Shown here: positions 23,139 to 32,152 of the stretch, piece after piece | How positions within the stretch are numbered: position 1 is the first letter of the stretch | Layout: the number at the start of each line of letters is the position of its first letter | NCBI RefSeq assembly: GCF_018390555.1 | Contig: NZ_JAHBGB010000006.1 | Span: 1-64,000 of the forward strand | Source of the DNA: Ancylobacter oerskovii | GTDB taxonomy: Bacteria; Pseudomonadota; Alphaproteobacteria; Rhizobiales; Xanthobacteraceae | DNA: 64,000 nt | Reading direction: 5' to 3' | The notes under the pieces: generated by a model | Told to the model about the DNA's origin: nothing | Database searches by the model: none | Seen by the model: only the letters and a program-made list of their open reading frames with translations | Program-made: the position numbers and the translations under genes

Positions 23139-24521
23139 ATGCCTGACCTTAGCTATCTCGCTGCGGCAGTTGGTGCAGCTCTCGACGACCGGACCGATAT
23201 GACGGTTCGCATCCCAACCGACTATGCGACGCTCCAGGCGGCTATCGACGACCTCAAGAACGCTCCCGTTCAGCAGGGTAACCGCATCCTCTTGCTGATC
23301 GAAAGCGGCCATGCGCTCACGCACGGGCTGAAACTTCTCGATGGAGACTACAGCAGCTTTGTCATTGGGAGCGAAGATGCCATCGTTGAGCTGGCACCGA
23401 GTTTCGTCGCCATACCAAATGACACGCGGTACGGAGAGGCGATGGATGAGCGGGACGGTGCTCTGATATTTATGCTCAACGCACGCGGTTTGAACGTTGA
23501 GACAGTCGTGGATATGGGATTTCGTAGCGATGCTGATGTCGGCGTGTTTGTCGGCACCAACTCATCGATAAATTTTACTCCAAGCAGTGGAATTAAAAAC
23601 TCATATTACAATAATTTATTCAGCGTAAATTCTAGAATTTGGTGCGATCAAGGGATATTTACTAACGCCGGAGCCGAGGGCATTCGGGCCCGGGTTGGCT
23701 CGACGATCATGGCATCGACCGCCAATTTTGATGATTGCTGCTCTCACGAAACTCCCGCAGACGCATCGATATTTCTCAGTCGCACCAGCACCGGGTATTT
23801 CAACGGAGCCACAGCCAGGAATAGCGGCGCCATGGGAGTGGCCGTGCATCGATCGGTCGGCAGCTTCGAAGGGGTCAATTGCGACAATGCCAAGACATTC
23901 GGACTGCAGGTTGATACCGGATCAGTGGTGAATGCCGCTGGCATAACTCTCACGAATGCACAGGGTCGTGCTCTACAGGCTCAGAGGTCCTATGTCAGCA
24001 TCAGAAATGGACATTTAGAAAATTCGGCAAACAAACCTATTCAGATTAGTTTCGGTGCCATTGTAGACGCGAACGGCGTTGGCGTAGATGATATATCGGA
24101 TTACATAGAAACTGGCACGCCAAACCAGATAAATGGATCTGGTATTGTTTTCAACGCAGCCAATCCATCCCCTCTAGATGGAAATTATGGGACCTTTTCC
24201 AACACAGGCGCGTCGAACGGCAAAGAATTTGGAACGGCCAGCATTCTTTTAAGCAGTAGGGATAGCGCAACTACCGCCCAATCTCACTATGGGTTCTACA
24301 ATGCCAATGGCCAGGTCGGAAGCATAACGACCGCCGGGGCCCGCACCCGTTATCATGTCACTGCTAGTGCGGCAGTTGTCATTACCGGAGGCAGCGGCAG
24401 TCCCGAAGGAGCGATCGTCGCGTCCCCCGGCTCGCTGTATACCCGCACCGACGGTGGGGCAGGCACGACCCTCTATGTCAAGGAAAGTGGCACCGGAAAT
24501 ACGGGGTGGGTTGCCAAATAG
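23139..24521 (+). CDS. Beta-helix tail spike (first)
   Basis: A 460-residue protein. The start includes RIPTDYATLQAAIDDLKNA, the usual entry to right-handed beta-helix (pectate-lyase-like) spikes. The body has short repeating turns rich in Asn, Gly and Ser. The end (SPGSLYTRTDGGAGTTLYVK) is a C-terminal motif widely shared by tail fibres. GAGGAGG lies before ATG. The middle is more AT-rich than both ends, consistent with exchange of the receptor-binding part. It should bind or degrade surface polysaccharide; no catalytic residues can be assigned. Confidence 0.75.
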   Translation: MPDLSYLAAAVGAALDDRTDMTVRIPTDYATLQAAIDDLKNAPVQQGNRILLLIESGHALTHGLKLLDGDYSSFVIGSEDAIVELAPSFVAIPNDTRYGEAMDERDGALIFMLNARGLNVETVVDMGFRSDADVGVFVGTNSSINFTPSSGIKNSYYNNLFSVNSRIWCDQGIFTNAGAEGIRARVGSTIMASTANFDDCCSHETPADASIFLSRTSTGYFNGATARNSGAMGVAVHRSVGSFEGVNCDNAKTFGLQVDTGSVVNAAGITLTNAQGRALQAQRSYVSIRNGHLENSANKPIQISFGAIVDANGVGVDDISDYIETGTPNQINGSGIVFNAANPSPLDGNYGTFSNTGASNGKEFGTASILLSSRDSATTAQSHYGFYNANGQVGSITTAGARTRYHVTASAAVVITGGSGSPEGAIVASPGSLYTRTDGGAGTTLYVKESGTGNTGWVAK

Positions 24522-24537
24522 TAGGTTGTGGACTGAA

Positions 24538-24565
24538 GCCGGACGATCACCCCAGGTCGTCCGGC
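24538..24565 (+). terminator. Possible terminator hairpin after the first spike
   Basis: A perfect nine-pair stem GCCGGACGA/TCGTCCGGC with a ten-base loop lies 16 bases after the spike stop. It is followed by GTGTTATCATTCT, not a clean T run, so termination is only plausible. Confidence 0.45.
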
Positions 24566-24594
24566 GTGTTATCATTCTCTGCGAAGCCGGTTCG

Positions 24595-24894
24595 ATGAAG
24601 GCGTCGCCTTTGTACCGCCATGGCACCTTGTGCGAGCTCGCGCATCATCCCGCCATGTACACGCCCATGGATCCGGTCTCCGTGTGGGAGACGCACAGCA
24701 CGAAACGCACCCTTGGAGATGTCGAGGGCGCGGCTCGCTTCCTGCTGGAGCGATGGCCGGAGGAGTTCGCCGAGACGCCCTTGCATCGCGGCGCGCGGCA
24801 GGTCGCTCTCGACGCGCTCGCAGGCCATGTTCCGGTCGATGCGTTCCGCATGGCTTTTGTCGCCGCGGCCGAAGAGGCGGGCATCTTGGCCTAG
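24595..24894 (+). CDS. DUF982-family protein
   Basis: The 99-residue product matches DUF982: VEGAARFLLERWPEEF, an ARQVALDALAG helix and a closing AFRMAFVAAAEEAGI. The family is common in Hyphomicrobiales and their mobile elements; its function is unknown. ATG 24595 is the start that gives the normal length; a longer open frame upstream overlaps the spike gene and is not supported. The stop overlaps the end of the convergent zinc-ribbon gene by four bases. Lying between two spike genes, it is probably an accessory gene. Confidence 0.7.
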   Translation: MKASPLYRHGTLCELAHHPAMYTPMDPVSVWETHSTKRTLGDVEGAARFLLERWPEEFAETPLHRGARQVALDALAGHVPVDAFRMAFVAAAEEAGILA

Positions 24895-25127
24895 CTCGCT
24901 GCGTCACGCTTGTTGCACTTCTTGCAGGGGATGCCGCGGGCGATCTCAGAGAAGGTGAGCTTGCCTTTTATTTTGGCACGCAGCCCGCATCGTGTGCATT
25001 TGAACTCGGCCCAAGCCACGCGTGCGATCGAGCCGGATGCCGGGTCGCTGCTCCCGACAAGGGGCGAAGCTCGCATCATCACCCGGCGTTTGCGGGTTGT
25101 GTCCGGCAGGGAGGGCGGTGTCGACAT
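24891..25127 (-). CDS. Small zinc-ribbon protein
   Basis: A 78-residue basic protein with two CxxC pairs (FKCTRCGLRAKIKGK and IPCKKCNKRD) about 20 residues apart, forming a typical zinc ribbon that binds nucleic acid or protein. ATG 25127 has GAG upstream; TTG 25139 is an alternative. It is convergent with the DUF982 gene. No further function can be read. Confidence 0.55.
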   Translation of the reverse strand: MSTPPSLPDTTRKRRVMMRASPLVGSSDPASGSIARVAWAEFKCTRCGLRAKIKGKLTFSEIARGIPCKKCNKRDAAS

Positions 25128-25235
25128 TGCCAAGCTCAAGCAGTCGAGGTTCAGAGGGTCTGCCCGATTTGCATGATCGATGCCGTTGAGACCTATTCCA
25201 AATCGTCAGGCGTCTCGCCGTAGCGCGATCGTGGC

Positions 25236-25270
25236 CCCGCCAGTCCTCTCCGAAGACGGGCGGGCTTTTT
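25236..25270 (+). terminator. Terminator in the spacer before the second spike
   Basis: The inverted repeat CCCGCC/GGCGGG is followed by CTTTTT. It lies in the gene-poor stretch 25,128-25,449, where no convincing gene is seen; short frames there lack ribosome sites. Confidence 0.6.
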
Positions 25271-25449
25271 GCATTGTGTGGTCACCGCTCGCACTCCCCA
25301 CGTTCAGCAAGGGAGAAGTGCCATCGCACGGCTCACTGGAGCCCAAGCGATTTAATCGTTCACAATAGCGTCCGACATTTTCAACTACTACACTTCCTTT
25401 GCCGTTCCGGGAGCGGCTCATTGGTGTTCTACGCAACGATGGAGTCATC

Positions 25450-28400
25450 ATGACGACCGCATTTTTCCCAACTTTGGTTGAGGCTCAGAGTGCCGGCGCG
25501 CCGACCCCCCTACCAGATTACGTGCATGTCCTTGACTACGACGCTCCAGGTGTCGGTGTCGGAGGGGAGGCGATCTATGCACTACAAAAGGATGCCGAAG
25601 GCGATCCGCTCACGATGGATTCTTTCCCACCATTCGGAAGCACCTTATTTGCTAACGGGACATTTAGCTCAAATTCGTCCGCAGGGTGGACGTTGGGCGC
25701 CGGTGTCACAGTGAGCTCTAATCGATTAAATGGCCTTAATTCAAGCAAGGCGACGACAACGTTGGAGCTGATAGCCGGGCGCCGCTACAGACTGAGTTGG
25801 AATTGCACGAGAGATAGCTCGACATACGCGGCGCGGGTCTATCCGAACGGATACAGCTCGAGTGATATTGTCCTTGTTGCAAATGCAGGCTCCGGCCCAA
25901 AGACCGTGGAAATCGTTCCATCGATCACGGGCACATGGATATTCGAAGTGGGAGGTGAGCACACCGGATTTATTGGGTGGTGGGATAATTTTACCTGCCT
26001 TAACATGCTTGATCAGGGATATGTTCAAATATTCGGATATGCGTATTTGCCGATGCCTCTGGAGTCGAGAGATGGTGTTGGGGGATACTTACGTCCGGAG
26101 ATGTTCAGGCTAGATACGACAGGCGCGGGATATGATGACGATGCCTTCACGCGGATGTTCTTGCGAGCTCAGGCTATCGGTGGGGACATAACAATTAAAT
26201 TGCGGGGGCGCTATCGTTGCAGAACGCCGCGACAGACGTTAACGCTGCCAAAAGGCGCATCAATTACCATAGATGGCGAAGATAGCGGTCATATTGACCT
26301 CCGTAGTGGAACTATTACTGAAGCGGTACCGTGGCTTATTTTGCGCGGACCAGGCTACACGGGAAACACAAAGACTTATGTGATTGCTCCAGTGATCGAG
26401 GGGGCCACCTCGATCATGGTCAATAGTGCGACGGGTATCCAGCCGGGTGACTGGGTCGCCATCACATCCACGCATCAGTACTACATCGGTGTTCCCGGTG
26501 TGTCGGGTTACGCGGTGGCGTTTCGCGGCGAGAAGATGCAGGTGTGGAAGGTCGAAGGCAACAAAGTGACGTTCGCCACTGGCACCATTCTTTCCTACGA
26601 TCTTGCAGCGGATCCGGTGGCGAACCCAGTCAACGTCCGAGTAGTGGATCTCGGCGGCACCTGCGCGATCAAAGGCATTTCGGCCACCGGTCCTGGCGAC
26701 GGAAAATCGGAAGGTAATAAAGAAACCGAAACGGCGGCAATCGGCTTCATCTCGGCGTCTTATTTCGAGCATATGAAAATTCACAGTACCAGGTGTGAAA
26801 ATTTCAAAGGCTCATCTATCAATCTAAGTTTCTATGGCTTCGGAACGATTTCGGATGCCACTACGCTTGGCTCGCGTCTTGGCGATCCGTCAAACGTTAC
26901 GCCGACAAAGATCAGTCAGCGCTTCTATGGCCTCCAGCTTCAGGGAGCGGGGCCCACAACCGCATCCAATATCAATGGTGAATATTGCCGGCGCGCTCTC
27001 GATTGCGGGTTTATGAATTTCCAAGGTTCTTTCATCGATGCTGCCAACAGCTCTGAGGGGGTCATCACCCAACAGGTCGTCGTCACCGGCGGAATTTCAA
27101 AGAGATGCGAGACGGCACCCTCGGGACATGAATGCCATGAATTCTCGCTGATCGGCCATCGCGCTCACGATGTGGACGGGCTCACGATCCGTGGCAAACA
27201 CTACCACATATCAGACCTTGTCATGGTGTCATCCGGAGGTATCGGCATTGGCGGGGTGGTCCCTGCCAATCCGGCAAGCTACTCAGAGGATCCCATCGCC
27301 GGAAACATTTCGCTGAACAATATCGAACTTTATGGCGGCGGCATTCGTAGCCGCGTCGGGTTCGAGTCGCTGAGCATGCAGAACGTCAAAGTACGGGATG
27401 CAAGTAACCCGGTGTGGCTGACTGGCAAGCATCAGTCGAACGTGAGGATCGTTGATTGCGACCTACAGGGGACAGGAGGCCAGCCGGTTATTTGGCTTCA
27501 GTATCCTATCAAGTTTGACGGATCTAATATTACGATCCGAAATAATAGGCTGGCCGGAGGATCGTATGGAATGCTGCATGAGGGCGCAGTCGAGATCGTA
27601 AAGAATATCGACGTATCCGGCAACACCTTTGAAGGAATTTCATCCAGTTACGTTAAGCTTGACCCTCTGGGTGGGGATTGGGCTTCGGACGGCTCGCTTC
27701 GCTTTCAAAATAATCGCGTTGTCGGATCGTTACTTTCCGTCCCCATAGATGCATCCGGCCTTGTTCTCAATGCGACTGACAACCAATGGGGGACGGGTGC
27801 GGTTGTTGTGGAGCCATCATCGGGCACCATCCAGCTGCCTGACCTTCTCTTGGGGCCGACGATACGGGTGAGGGCAAAGCTTAGTGCAGCCACGACGGTG
27901 ACGTCGATCGTTGGCGCTAAAGATGGCCAGCTCGTGCAGGTCCTTCTGGATAGCGGATCGAGCCCTCTCACTCTTGCAGCGGAGGGAGGAAATCTCATCT
28001 CTTCGGCTGACGTTGTTCTTAACAACTTAAACGATACCGCCCTTTTTGTGGCTCATGGTGCAAGCCTTATTCTGTTGGCAAAGGCGGAAAAGGACAATGT
28101 GAGCGGTAACTTTATTGCCGGGCAAAGTTCGGTCCCTATCACTTTGACGGGCACGACGGCTCAGACGGTGCTCGCCTCTGTAAATATACCGGCAAATTCT
28201 TTGCGCCCGAACGACAGCATAAGGGTAACGTCCCTGTGGAGTCATGACAGCAGCGCCAATGTAAAAACAATGAAGGTCAGATTTGGGCCGGAATATTATA
28301 GTAATATTTCGGCAACAACGACAGTGTCGTCTAGATTGCAGGTGCAGATCTATAATAGAGAAAAAGACACGGATTACCATCAAGTGACTGCACCCGCAGG

Positions 28401-28551
28401 ACTCGTGGCGTTCGGACCGTCTTATTCGGGAGTTTTGGAGAGGAATGTAAGTACGAATACGATTCGCCAAGTCACGTTGACAGGGACATTGGCGTCAATT
28501 GACGGGACCATAACCTTAGAGGCGTACACTGTTGAGGTGATACGGGCGTAG
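25450..28551 (+). CDS. Large beta-helix tail spike (second)
   Basis: A 1,033-residue protein. After an N-terminal particle-binding part, a sandwich-like domain (about residues 55-170) and then a long beta-helix follow (from about 215; repeated N-x-I/V turns such as ITIRNNRLAGGSYG). The C-terminal 140 residues form another beta domain (LTGTTAQTVLASVNIPANSL). ATG 25450 is set by GGAG six bases upstream. Large AT-rich stretches inside the gene contrast with GC-rich ones, indicating mosaic origin. The likely role is host recognition and polysaccharide cleavage; active-site residues cannot be assigned. Confidence 0.78.
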   Translation: MTTAFFPTLVEAQSAGAPTPLPDYVHVLDYDAPGVGVGGEAIYALQKDAEGDPLTMDSFPPFGSTLFANGTFSSNSSAGWTLGAGVTVSSNRLNGLNSSKATTTLELIAGRRYRLSWNCTRDSSTYAARVYPNGYSSSDIVLVANAGSGPKTVEIVPSITGTWIFEVGGEHTGFIGWWDNFTCLNMLDQGYVQIFGYAYLPMPLESRDGVGGYLRPEMFRLDTTGAGYDDDAFTRMFLRAQAIGGDITIKLRGRYRCRTPRQTLTLPKGASITIDGEDSGHIDLRSGTITEAVPWLILRGPGYTGNTKTYVIAPVIEGATSIMVNSATGIQPGDWVAITSTHQYYIGVPGVSGYAVAFRGEKMQVWKVEGNKVTFATGTILSYDLAADPVANPVNVRVVDLGGTCAIKGISATGPGDGKSEGNKETETAAIGFISASYFEHMKIHSTRCENFKGSSINLSFYGFGTISDATTLGSRLGDPSNVTPTKISQRFYGLQLQGAGPTTASNINGEYCRRALDCGFMNFQGSFIDAANSSEGVITQQVVVTGGISKRCETAPSGHECHEFSLIGHRAHDVDGLTIRGKHYHISDLVMVSSGGIGIGGVVPANPASYSEDPIAGNISLNNIELYGGGIRSRVGFESLSMQNVKVRDASNPVWLTGKHQSNVRIVDCDLQGTGGQPVIWLQYPIKFDGSNITIRNNRLAGGSYGMLHEGAVEIVKNIDVSGNTFEGISSSYVKLDPLGGDWASDGSLRFQNNRVVGSLLSVPIDASGLVLNATDNQWGTGAVVVEPSSGTIQLPDLLLGPTIRVRAKLSAATTVTSIVGAKDGQLVQVLLDSGSSPLTLAAEGGNLISSADVVLNNLNDTALFVAHGASLILLAKAEKDNVSGNFIAGQSSVPITLTGTTAQTVLASVNIPANSLRPNDSIRVTSLWSHDSSANVKTMKVRFGPEYYSNISATTTVSSRLQVQIYNREKDTDYHQVTAPAGLVAFGPSYSGVLERNVSTNTIRQVTLTGTLASIDGTITLEAYTVEVIRA

Positions 28552-28574
28552 TATGTGACGATGGTATTTTCCGC

Positions 28575-28607
28575 GCCCGGCCTCTTTTGGGGGGCGGGCG
28601 AGGTTTT
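28575..28607 (+). terminator. Probable terminator after the second spike
   Basis: An imperfect GCCCGGCCT/GGGGGCGGGC stem (eight of nine pairs) is followed after GAGG by TTTT. It lies 24 bases after the spike stop. Confidence 0.45.
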
Positions 28608-28712
28608 CCCATTCGACGGCAAATGGCGCGGCATCGCGCCATTCAATCGCCCAAGTGCAGGACTTTGCGCCAATCGACTTGTGCGAGACCGAGGCGCTGA
28701 TGCCGGCTCTCG

Positions 28713-28985
28713 CTAACCCCGCAGCGCCGTCACGATCTTCTCAAGGTCGTTATAGCCCGCCAGGATGACGGTGCCGTCCTCCACCGGGATATAGTCGGCC
28801 CGGAAGGCGATCCTGACGGCGTCGCCCTTCTTCTTCACGATGTCGACCGGAGCCGGGATGAAGGCGGACCAGCCCGTCCATGTCCGCATGTCCTCGGGTG
28901 GGTTTTCGGGCGCCATGGCCCATTTATCGCCGTCCTTGATCACGCGGCTCTGAACAAATGCGTAGGGGTCCATGGCCCGCTTCAT
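28713..28985 (-). CDS. Small hypothetical protein
   Basis: A 90-residue protein with mixed charge (MKRAMDPYAFVQSRVIKDGD at the start, then several beta strands, RIAFRADYIPVEDGTVIL). GGGAA lies before ATG 28985; a longer frame starting upstream has no ribosome site. It is divergent from the 29,085 gene. The family is not recognised. Confidence 0.6.
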   Translation of the reverse strand: MKRAMDPYAFVQSRVIKDGDKWAMAPENPPEDMRTWTGWSAFIPAPVDIVKKKGDAVRIAFRADYIPVEDGTVILAGYNDLEKIVTALRG

Positions 28986-29084
28986 GGGCGATTCCCGCCT
29001 CTCGCGCCACCCCCTACCAGGATCGGGCTTGTTCTCTTTTCGTTCTCGTGGAATCAATCTGCTCATCAACCGATGGAGCCGACC

Positions 29085-29315
29085 ATGCCGAGCGAGCGAG
29101 CGCCCGCCGAACGCGAACCTATTGTCATCACGGATGCCGATATCGACGAGGCCATTTCGACTTGTGGCGGTGACGCGCGTGAGGCTGTCCGAGCGCTGCT
29201 GATCGCCGGCCAATTCATGGAGGTGGAACTCGAGGAAGCCCGCCAGGAAGCGAGCTGGGGCTATATCCGAGGACGACCATCCCGGCGAATTCGTCAGGAA
29301 GGACAGGAGGGCTAA
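29085..29315 (+). CDS. Conserved small helical protein
   Basis: A 76-residue acidic protein with the pattern ITDADIDEAISTCGGDAREA followed by VRALLIAG and GYIRGRPSR, which I recall as a frequent hypothetical protein in Hyphomicrobiales. GGAG lies six bases before ATG 29085; ATG 29073 is in frame upstream. It is followed three bases later by another small gene. The function is unknown. Confidence 0.6.
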   Translation: MPSERAPAEREPIVITDADIDEAISTCGGDAREAVRALLIAGQFMEVELEEARQEASWGYIRGRPSRRIRQEGQEG

Positions 29316-29318
29316 CAG

Positions 29319-29549
29319 ATGGTGCAGAGATCAAAGCGCACCTTGGCAGGCGCCGAACAGATGCAAAAAGACCTCCGGCAGTTTCACCACTTGGTGCGGC
29401 AGTGGGCGGGCGAGGTGCCGATCGGGACGAACGTCTATATCGGCTGCGACTTCCTCAACTATGCGATCATCATGATGGACATGCAGCTAACGGCAGCTAT
29501 CCAAAAGGCGCCTTACGAACGGCCTCCCGGATTCCAGGGCCTAGAGTGA
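29319..29549 (+). CDS. Small hypothetical protein
   Basis: A 76-residue protein with an excellent AGGAGGG ribosome site. The sequence (QMQKDLRQFHHLVRQWAGEV, then VYIGCDFLNYAIIMMDMQ) suggests a helical dimer. It is co-transcribed with the preceding gene, and its stop lies three bases from the end of the convergent SRAP gene. No family is recognised. Confidence 0.6.
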   Translation: MVQRSKRTLAGAEQMQKDLRQFHHLVRQWAGEVPIGTNVYIGCDFLNYAIIMMDMQLTAAIQKAPYERPPGFQGLE

Positions 29550-29552
29550 TCT

Positions 29553-30305
29553 TCATAGGAGAGAGGGCTGTGCCGGCAACGATGATGCACCCTCCTCGAC
29601 AGGTCGCTCCACGATCACGACGGCCTCATCGGGCAAGGGTCGCTGAAGCGCCTTCGCCTCGTCCCATGGAGCGCGCAGCCAAACCTCGCGCTCCTCTGCC
29701 GTCGTCAGGATTACCGGCATCGCCTTGGTGTGGACCGAGCCGACTACGGCATTAGGCTCGGTCGTCAGGAATCCGTAGAGGTCGGCCGTCACCTCTCCCT
29801 CTTTGATCTTCCGCACGCCGGTCCATGTGGTCCACAGCCCGGCGAAGAACGCCAGCGGCTCGTCAGGCGACAGGGCGAACCATGACCATGTGTCCGGGCC
29901 GCGAGCGCCCTCGGGCGGCTCGCTGAACGAGGTGAACGGCACGAGGCACCGATGCTCCACGCCGAGCCAGCGCTGCCAGTGCCGGCTTGAGGTGTTGCGG
30001 ATGTTCGTCACGCCCTTGTCGGGCTCGGCGCGCAGGAGCGCCTTGAAGTCGACCACCTGGCCTTTCGCCTCCAGCTTGGCGGCGCGCTTCTTGGTGGCCT
30101 CCATATGGACGACCTGCGACGTCGGCATGCCCCAACGGGCATTCACCAGCTCACGCTCGCTGTCAGCACCGGCCCGTACAATCGGCGCCGGATAGTCGGG
30201 ATAGATGCCCGGCTGCGGCGCGAGGTTGCCGACGCCATTTCGGAGCGTCCCGACAAGATCGGCGATGGCGGAGAGATTGGATTTATGGCTGTACAGGTTG
30301 CACAT
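29553..30305 (-). CDS. SRAP/HMCES-family abasic-site protein (YedK-like)
   Basis: A 250-residue SRAP protein. It starts Met-Cys2, whose thiol forms a covalent link with abasic sites after Met removal. The NxR-type motif ([11 protein letters not shown]), FTSFSEP with Glu129 and [12 protein letters not shown] with His192 complete the active site. It protects single-stranded DNA with abasic sites during replication. The gene is the last of the leftward early-type cluster, five bases after the stop of a tiny membrane peptide gene. Phage-borne SRAP genes are known; here it may guard phage DNA during replication (inference). Confidence 0.92.
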   Translation of the reverse strand: MCNLYSHKSNLSAIADLVGTLRNGVGNLAPQPGIYPDYPAPIVRAGADSERELVNARWGMPTSQVVHMEATKKRAAKLEAKGQVVDFKALLRAEPDKGVTNIRNTSSRHWQRWLGVEHRCLVPFTSFSEPPEGARGPDTWSWFALSPDEPLAFFAGLWTTWTGVRKIKEGEVTADLYGFLTTEPNAVVGSVHTKAMPVILTTAEEREVWLRAPWDEAKALQRPLPDEAVVIVERPVEEGASSLPAQPSLL

Positions 30306-30310
30306 GGCGA

Positions 30311-30415
30311 CTAGTCGTCAGCCTGCGCGTGGCGCAAGCGGTGGCGAATCCATAAGATCACTGCCGCCGAATAGGCCAGTCCAAATCCAATCCCGGCCCA
30401 ATACGCCCACTGCAT
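30311..30415 (-). CDS. 34-residue membrane peptide
   Basis: A tiny gene whose ATG overlaps the PsiF-type stop as TGATG and whose stop lies five bases before the SRAP start. The product [20 protein letters not shown] continues with [14 protein letters not shown]: one transmembrane helix with a basic inside tail. The overlap at the start and tight fit on both sides support it. Function unknown. Confidence 0.55.
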   Translation of the reverse strand: MQWAYWAGIGFGLAYSAAVILWIRHRLRHAQADD

Positions 30416-30660
30416 CACGGAGCCGCGCCGACGCTATCCTTGACGCACTTGGTCGTGAAGCTGGTCTTGGCCGCCCCGGCCAGCTTCTTGGTCGCGGCCC
30501 GAGCGTCGCACGCCGTCTGAGCGTCGCGCTCGCACTTCCCGAGGAAGCTAGTCCTGGCAGCGCCTGCGAGCTTCTTGGCGTCAGCATTCGCGACGCAGCT
30601 ATCGGCGAGAGCAGGCCCGGCGAAGGCAACCAGAACGGCGAGAGTGATGAGCGATTTCAT
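30415..30660 (-). CDS. PsiF-repeat secreted protein
   Basis: The 81-residue product has a signal peptide (MKSLITLAVLVAFAGPALA) and two PsiF-like repeats, KKLAGAARTSFLGKC and KKLAGAAKTSFTTKC, with four cysteines in total. PsiF in E. coli is induced by phosphate starvation; its role is unknown, and the protein should be periplasmic. Its presence in a prophage gene chain, coupled to a membrane peptide and SRAP, is odd. ATG 30660 has GAGG-like AGGAG upstream. Confidence 0.75.
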   Translation of the reverse strand: MKSLITLAVLVAFAGPALADSCVANADAKKLAGAARTSFLGKCERDAQTACDARAATKKLAGAAKTSFTTKCVKDSVGAAP

Positions 30661-30728
30661 CGAACCGTCTCCTCTTCAGGTGCCGGGAGCTAATCACGGC
30701 TCTGTGTCGGCGTCGAGATCTCGGGCAC

Positions 30729-30950
30729 TCATCGGCGTCGCAGGAGAAGAGACACGTAATGCCCGACAAAACACCCGATGAAGGGGAAAAATAGGGCTGT
30801 CCAAATGGGGTAGCCACTACCGTGGGCAGTTAGACCCATATTGCCGATGGATAGCGCGAAGAGAAGTCCCGCGACACCAAAGGCCGTCGGCAGCGGATTG
30901 CGACGCACCACGCGACCGCCCCACCGTACGACGGCACTGAATCCAGACAC
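30729..30950 (-). CDS. Small two-span membrane protein
   Basis: A 73-residue protein starting with GTG 30950 (GGGGA upstream). It has a basic N-terminal part and two transmembrane segments (AFGVAGLLFALSIGNMGL and WTALFFPFIGCFVGHYVSLL), ending in LLRRR. It lies in the leftward chain of small prophage genes. Function unknown; superinfection exclusion is one idea with no direct evidence. Confidence 0.55.
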   Translation of the reverse strand: MSGFSAVVRWGGRVVRRNPLPTAFGVAGLLFALSIGNMGLTAHGSGYPIWTALFFPFIGCFVGHYVSLLLRRR

Positions 30951-31004
30951 GGCTTCATCCCCAGTTGCCCGGCCAGATCTTACGGTGACGGAGAGCGGTG
31001 TCTA

Positions 31005-31250
31005 CTACCCCTCCTTCTCCCCGAGAGCGGCGCGGCCGGCACGCCTTTCGAGCATGGCTGCCTTGAGTTCGTCGGCCGTCTCGTGATTCTTCGCGGCGCG
31101 ATGGGCGATGACCCAGATAGCATTGGCGGTGCGGTAATATTGCTCGGCCGGCATGTTGCACGAACAGAACCGCACTATCTCGTCAGCGATATCAAGCATC
31201 TCGAACAACTCGTCCTTAGGAAGCTGGACGCTATCCCCCTCACTCTGCAT
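31005..31250 (-). CDS. Small helical hypothetical protein
   Basis: An 81-residue acidic protein (LPKDELFEMLDIADEIVRFC at the start, then an alanine-rich helix). GAGGAC precedes ATG 31250, and the gene overlaps the upstream one by 11 bases. It is the tenth and last member of the overlapping leftward chain. No family is recognised. Confidence 0.6.
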   Translation of the reverse strand: MQSEGDSVQLPKDELFEMLDIADEIVRFCSCNMPAEQYYRTANAIWVIAHRAAKNHETADELKAAMLERRAGRAALGEKEG

Positions 31251-31473
31251 TGCGTGCGTCCTCCAGAGCGGCGCGGCCGGCGGGGGTGTCACGTCGAACA
31301 CACGCCTCGATGCCGGCGGCGATGGCCTGATTCGCCGAATACTCGCCGCCGCCATGTGCGATCAGCGCGGCGAAGCAGACCCTGCTCTTGCTGTCCTCCA
31401 TGTCGCGGGTGTTCATGCAGCCCCCGCCTATGAGGAAGGCGCGTCCGCAGAAGCGGCAAGGCCTCTCACTCAT
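31240..31473 (-). CDS. Small cysteine-motif protein
   Basis: A 77-residue protein with an N-terminal CRFCGRAF motif and two later cysteines, possibly one zinc site, followed by an alanine-rich helix. Its ATG overlaps the stop of the preceding gene by four bases. No family is recognised; a role in nucleic-acid binding is possible. Confidence 0.6.
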   Translation of the reverse strand: MSERPCRFCGRAFLIGGGCMNTRDMEDSKSRVCFAALIAHGGGEYSANQAIAAGIEACVRRDTPAGRAALEDARNAE

Positions 31474-31718
31474 CCTTCGCCTCCTCTGCGAGGCTCGGGG
31501 GTGCGGGGCGCCCTGAAATCGAAGCGATCCGGGCCATGATTGTTCACCGCGGCGGCAAGCGTCTTGGCCCGGCGCTCAGCGTAGCCATCCGACCCGCATT
31601 CGACGATGAAGCCATCGGCAAAAACGACGCAGAAGACGGTCGCTCCGCCGCATTCGCTATTGATCTGCCGATGACAGACGATGGCCTCGGGGCTGCGGAT
31701 CTTGTCGATGTCAATCAC
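31470..31718 (-). CDS. Small hypothetical protein
   Basis: An 82-residue protein with alternating beta strands (ATVFCVVFADGFIVECGSDG) and a helix (YAERRAKTLAAAV). GGGAG lies before ATG 31718, which overlaps the upstream stop by four bases. Function unknown. Confidence 0.6.
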   Translation of the reverse strand: MIDIDKIRSPEAIVCHRQINSECGGATVFCVVFADGFIVECGSDGYAERRAKTLAAAVNNHGPDRFDFRAPRTPEPRRGGEG

Positions 31719-32152
31719 ATGGTTCTCCCATGAAGAATAGACCGATACCGAATTCGGTTCATCGCCCGCGATATGTCTTCCACCATCAGGCGGTCGTCGC
31801 GAAGCAGGTTGCAGAGGTACCTTTCCTCATGGCCAACATCGCCGTCGTGATGGTCTGTCAATTCGGACGGAGCCCCCTCAGGACCGGTCTCCGTTCTGTC
31901 CACTAATGCCTTCAGGATGGCCCGGCGCAGGCTCTCTGCGTCATGGCCGGCCTCGTAGTTCCACCCCGCCACGTCGAAGCTCTTTACGAGCGCGATGGCA
32001 TATTCCATCGCCTGATCGAGATAGATCGGCTTTGCAAAAGCCAGCACAGCCGCAACGCCCTCCTTGTTGCCGCCCTCCGCACCCCAAAAGTGCTCCATGG
32101 CGATGTCGAGGATATCTTCATCGCGAATAGGCGATGCCCTTCGTTCCATCAT
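31715..32152 (-). CDS. Hypothetical protein of the early-type gene chain
   Basis: A 145-residue acidic, mostly helical protein (RDEDILDIAMEHFWGAEGGN, then DQAMEYAIALVKSF). Both ends overlap its neighbours by four bases, tying its translation to theirs. No domain is recognised. The C-terminal part is basic (AMNRIRYRSILHGR). Confidence 0.6.
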   Translation of the reverse strand: MMERRASPIRDEDILDIAMEHFWGAEGGNKEGVAAVLAFAKPIYLDQAMEYAIALVKSFDVAGWNYEAGHDAESLRRAILKALVDRTETGPEGAPSELTDHHDGDVGHEERYLCNLLRDDRLMVEDISRAMNRIRYRSILHGRTM

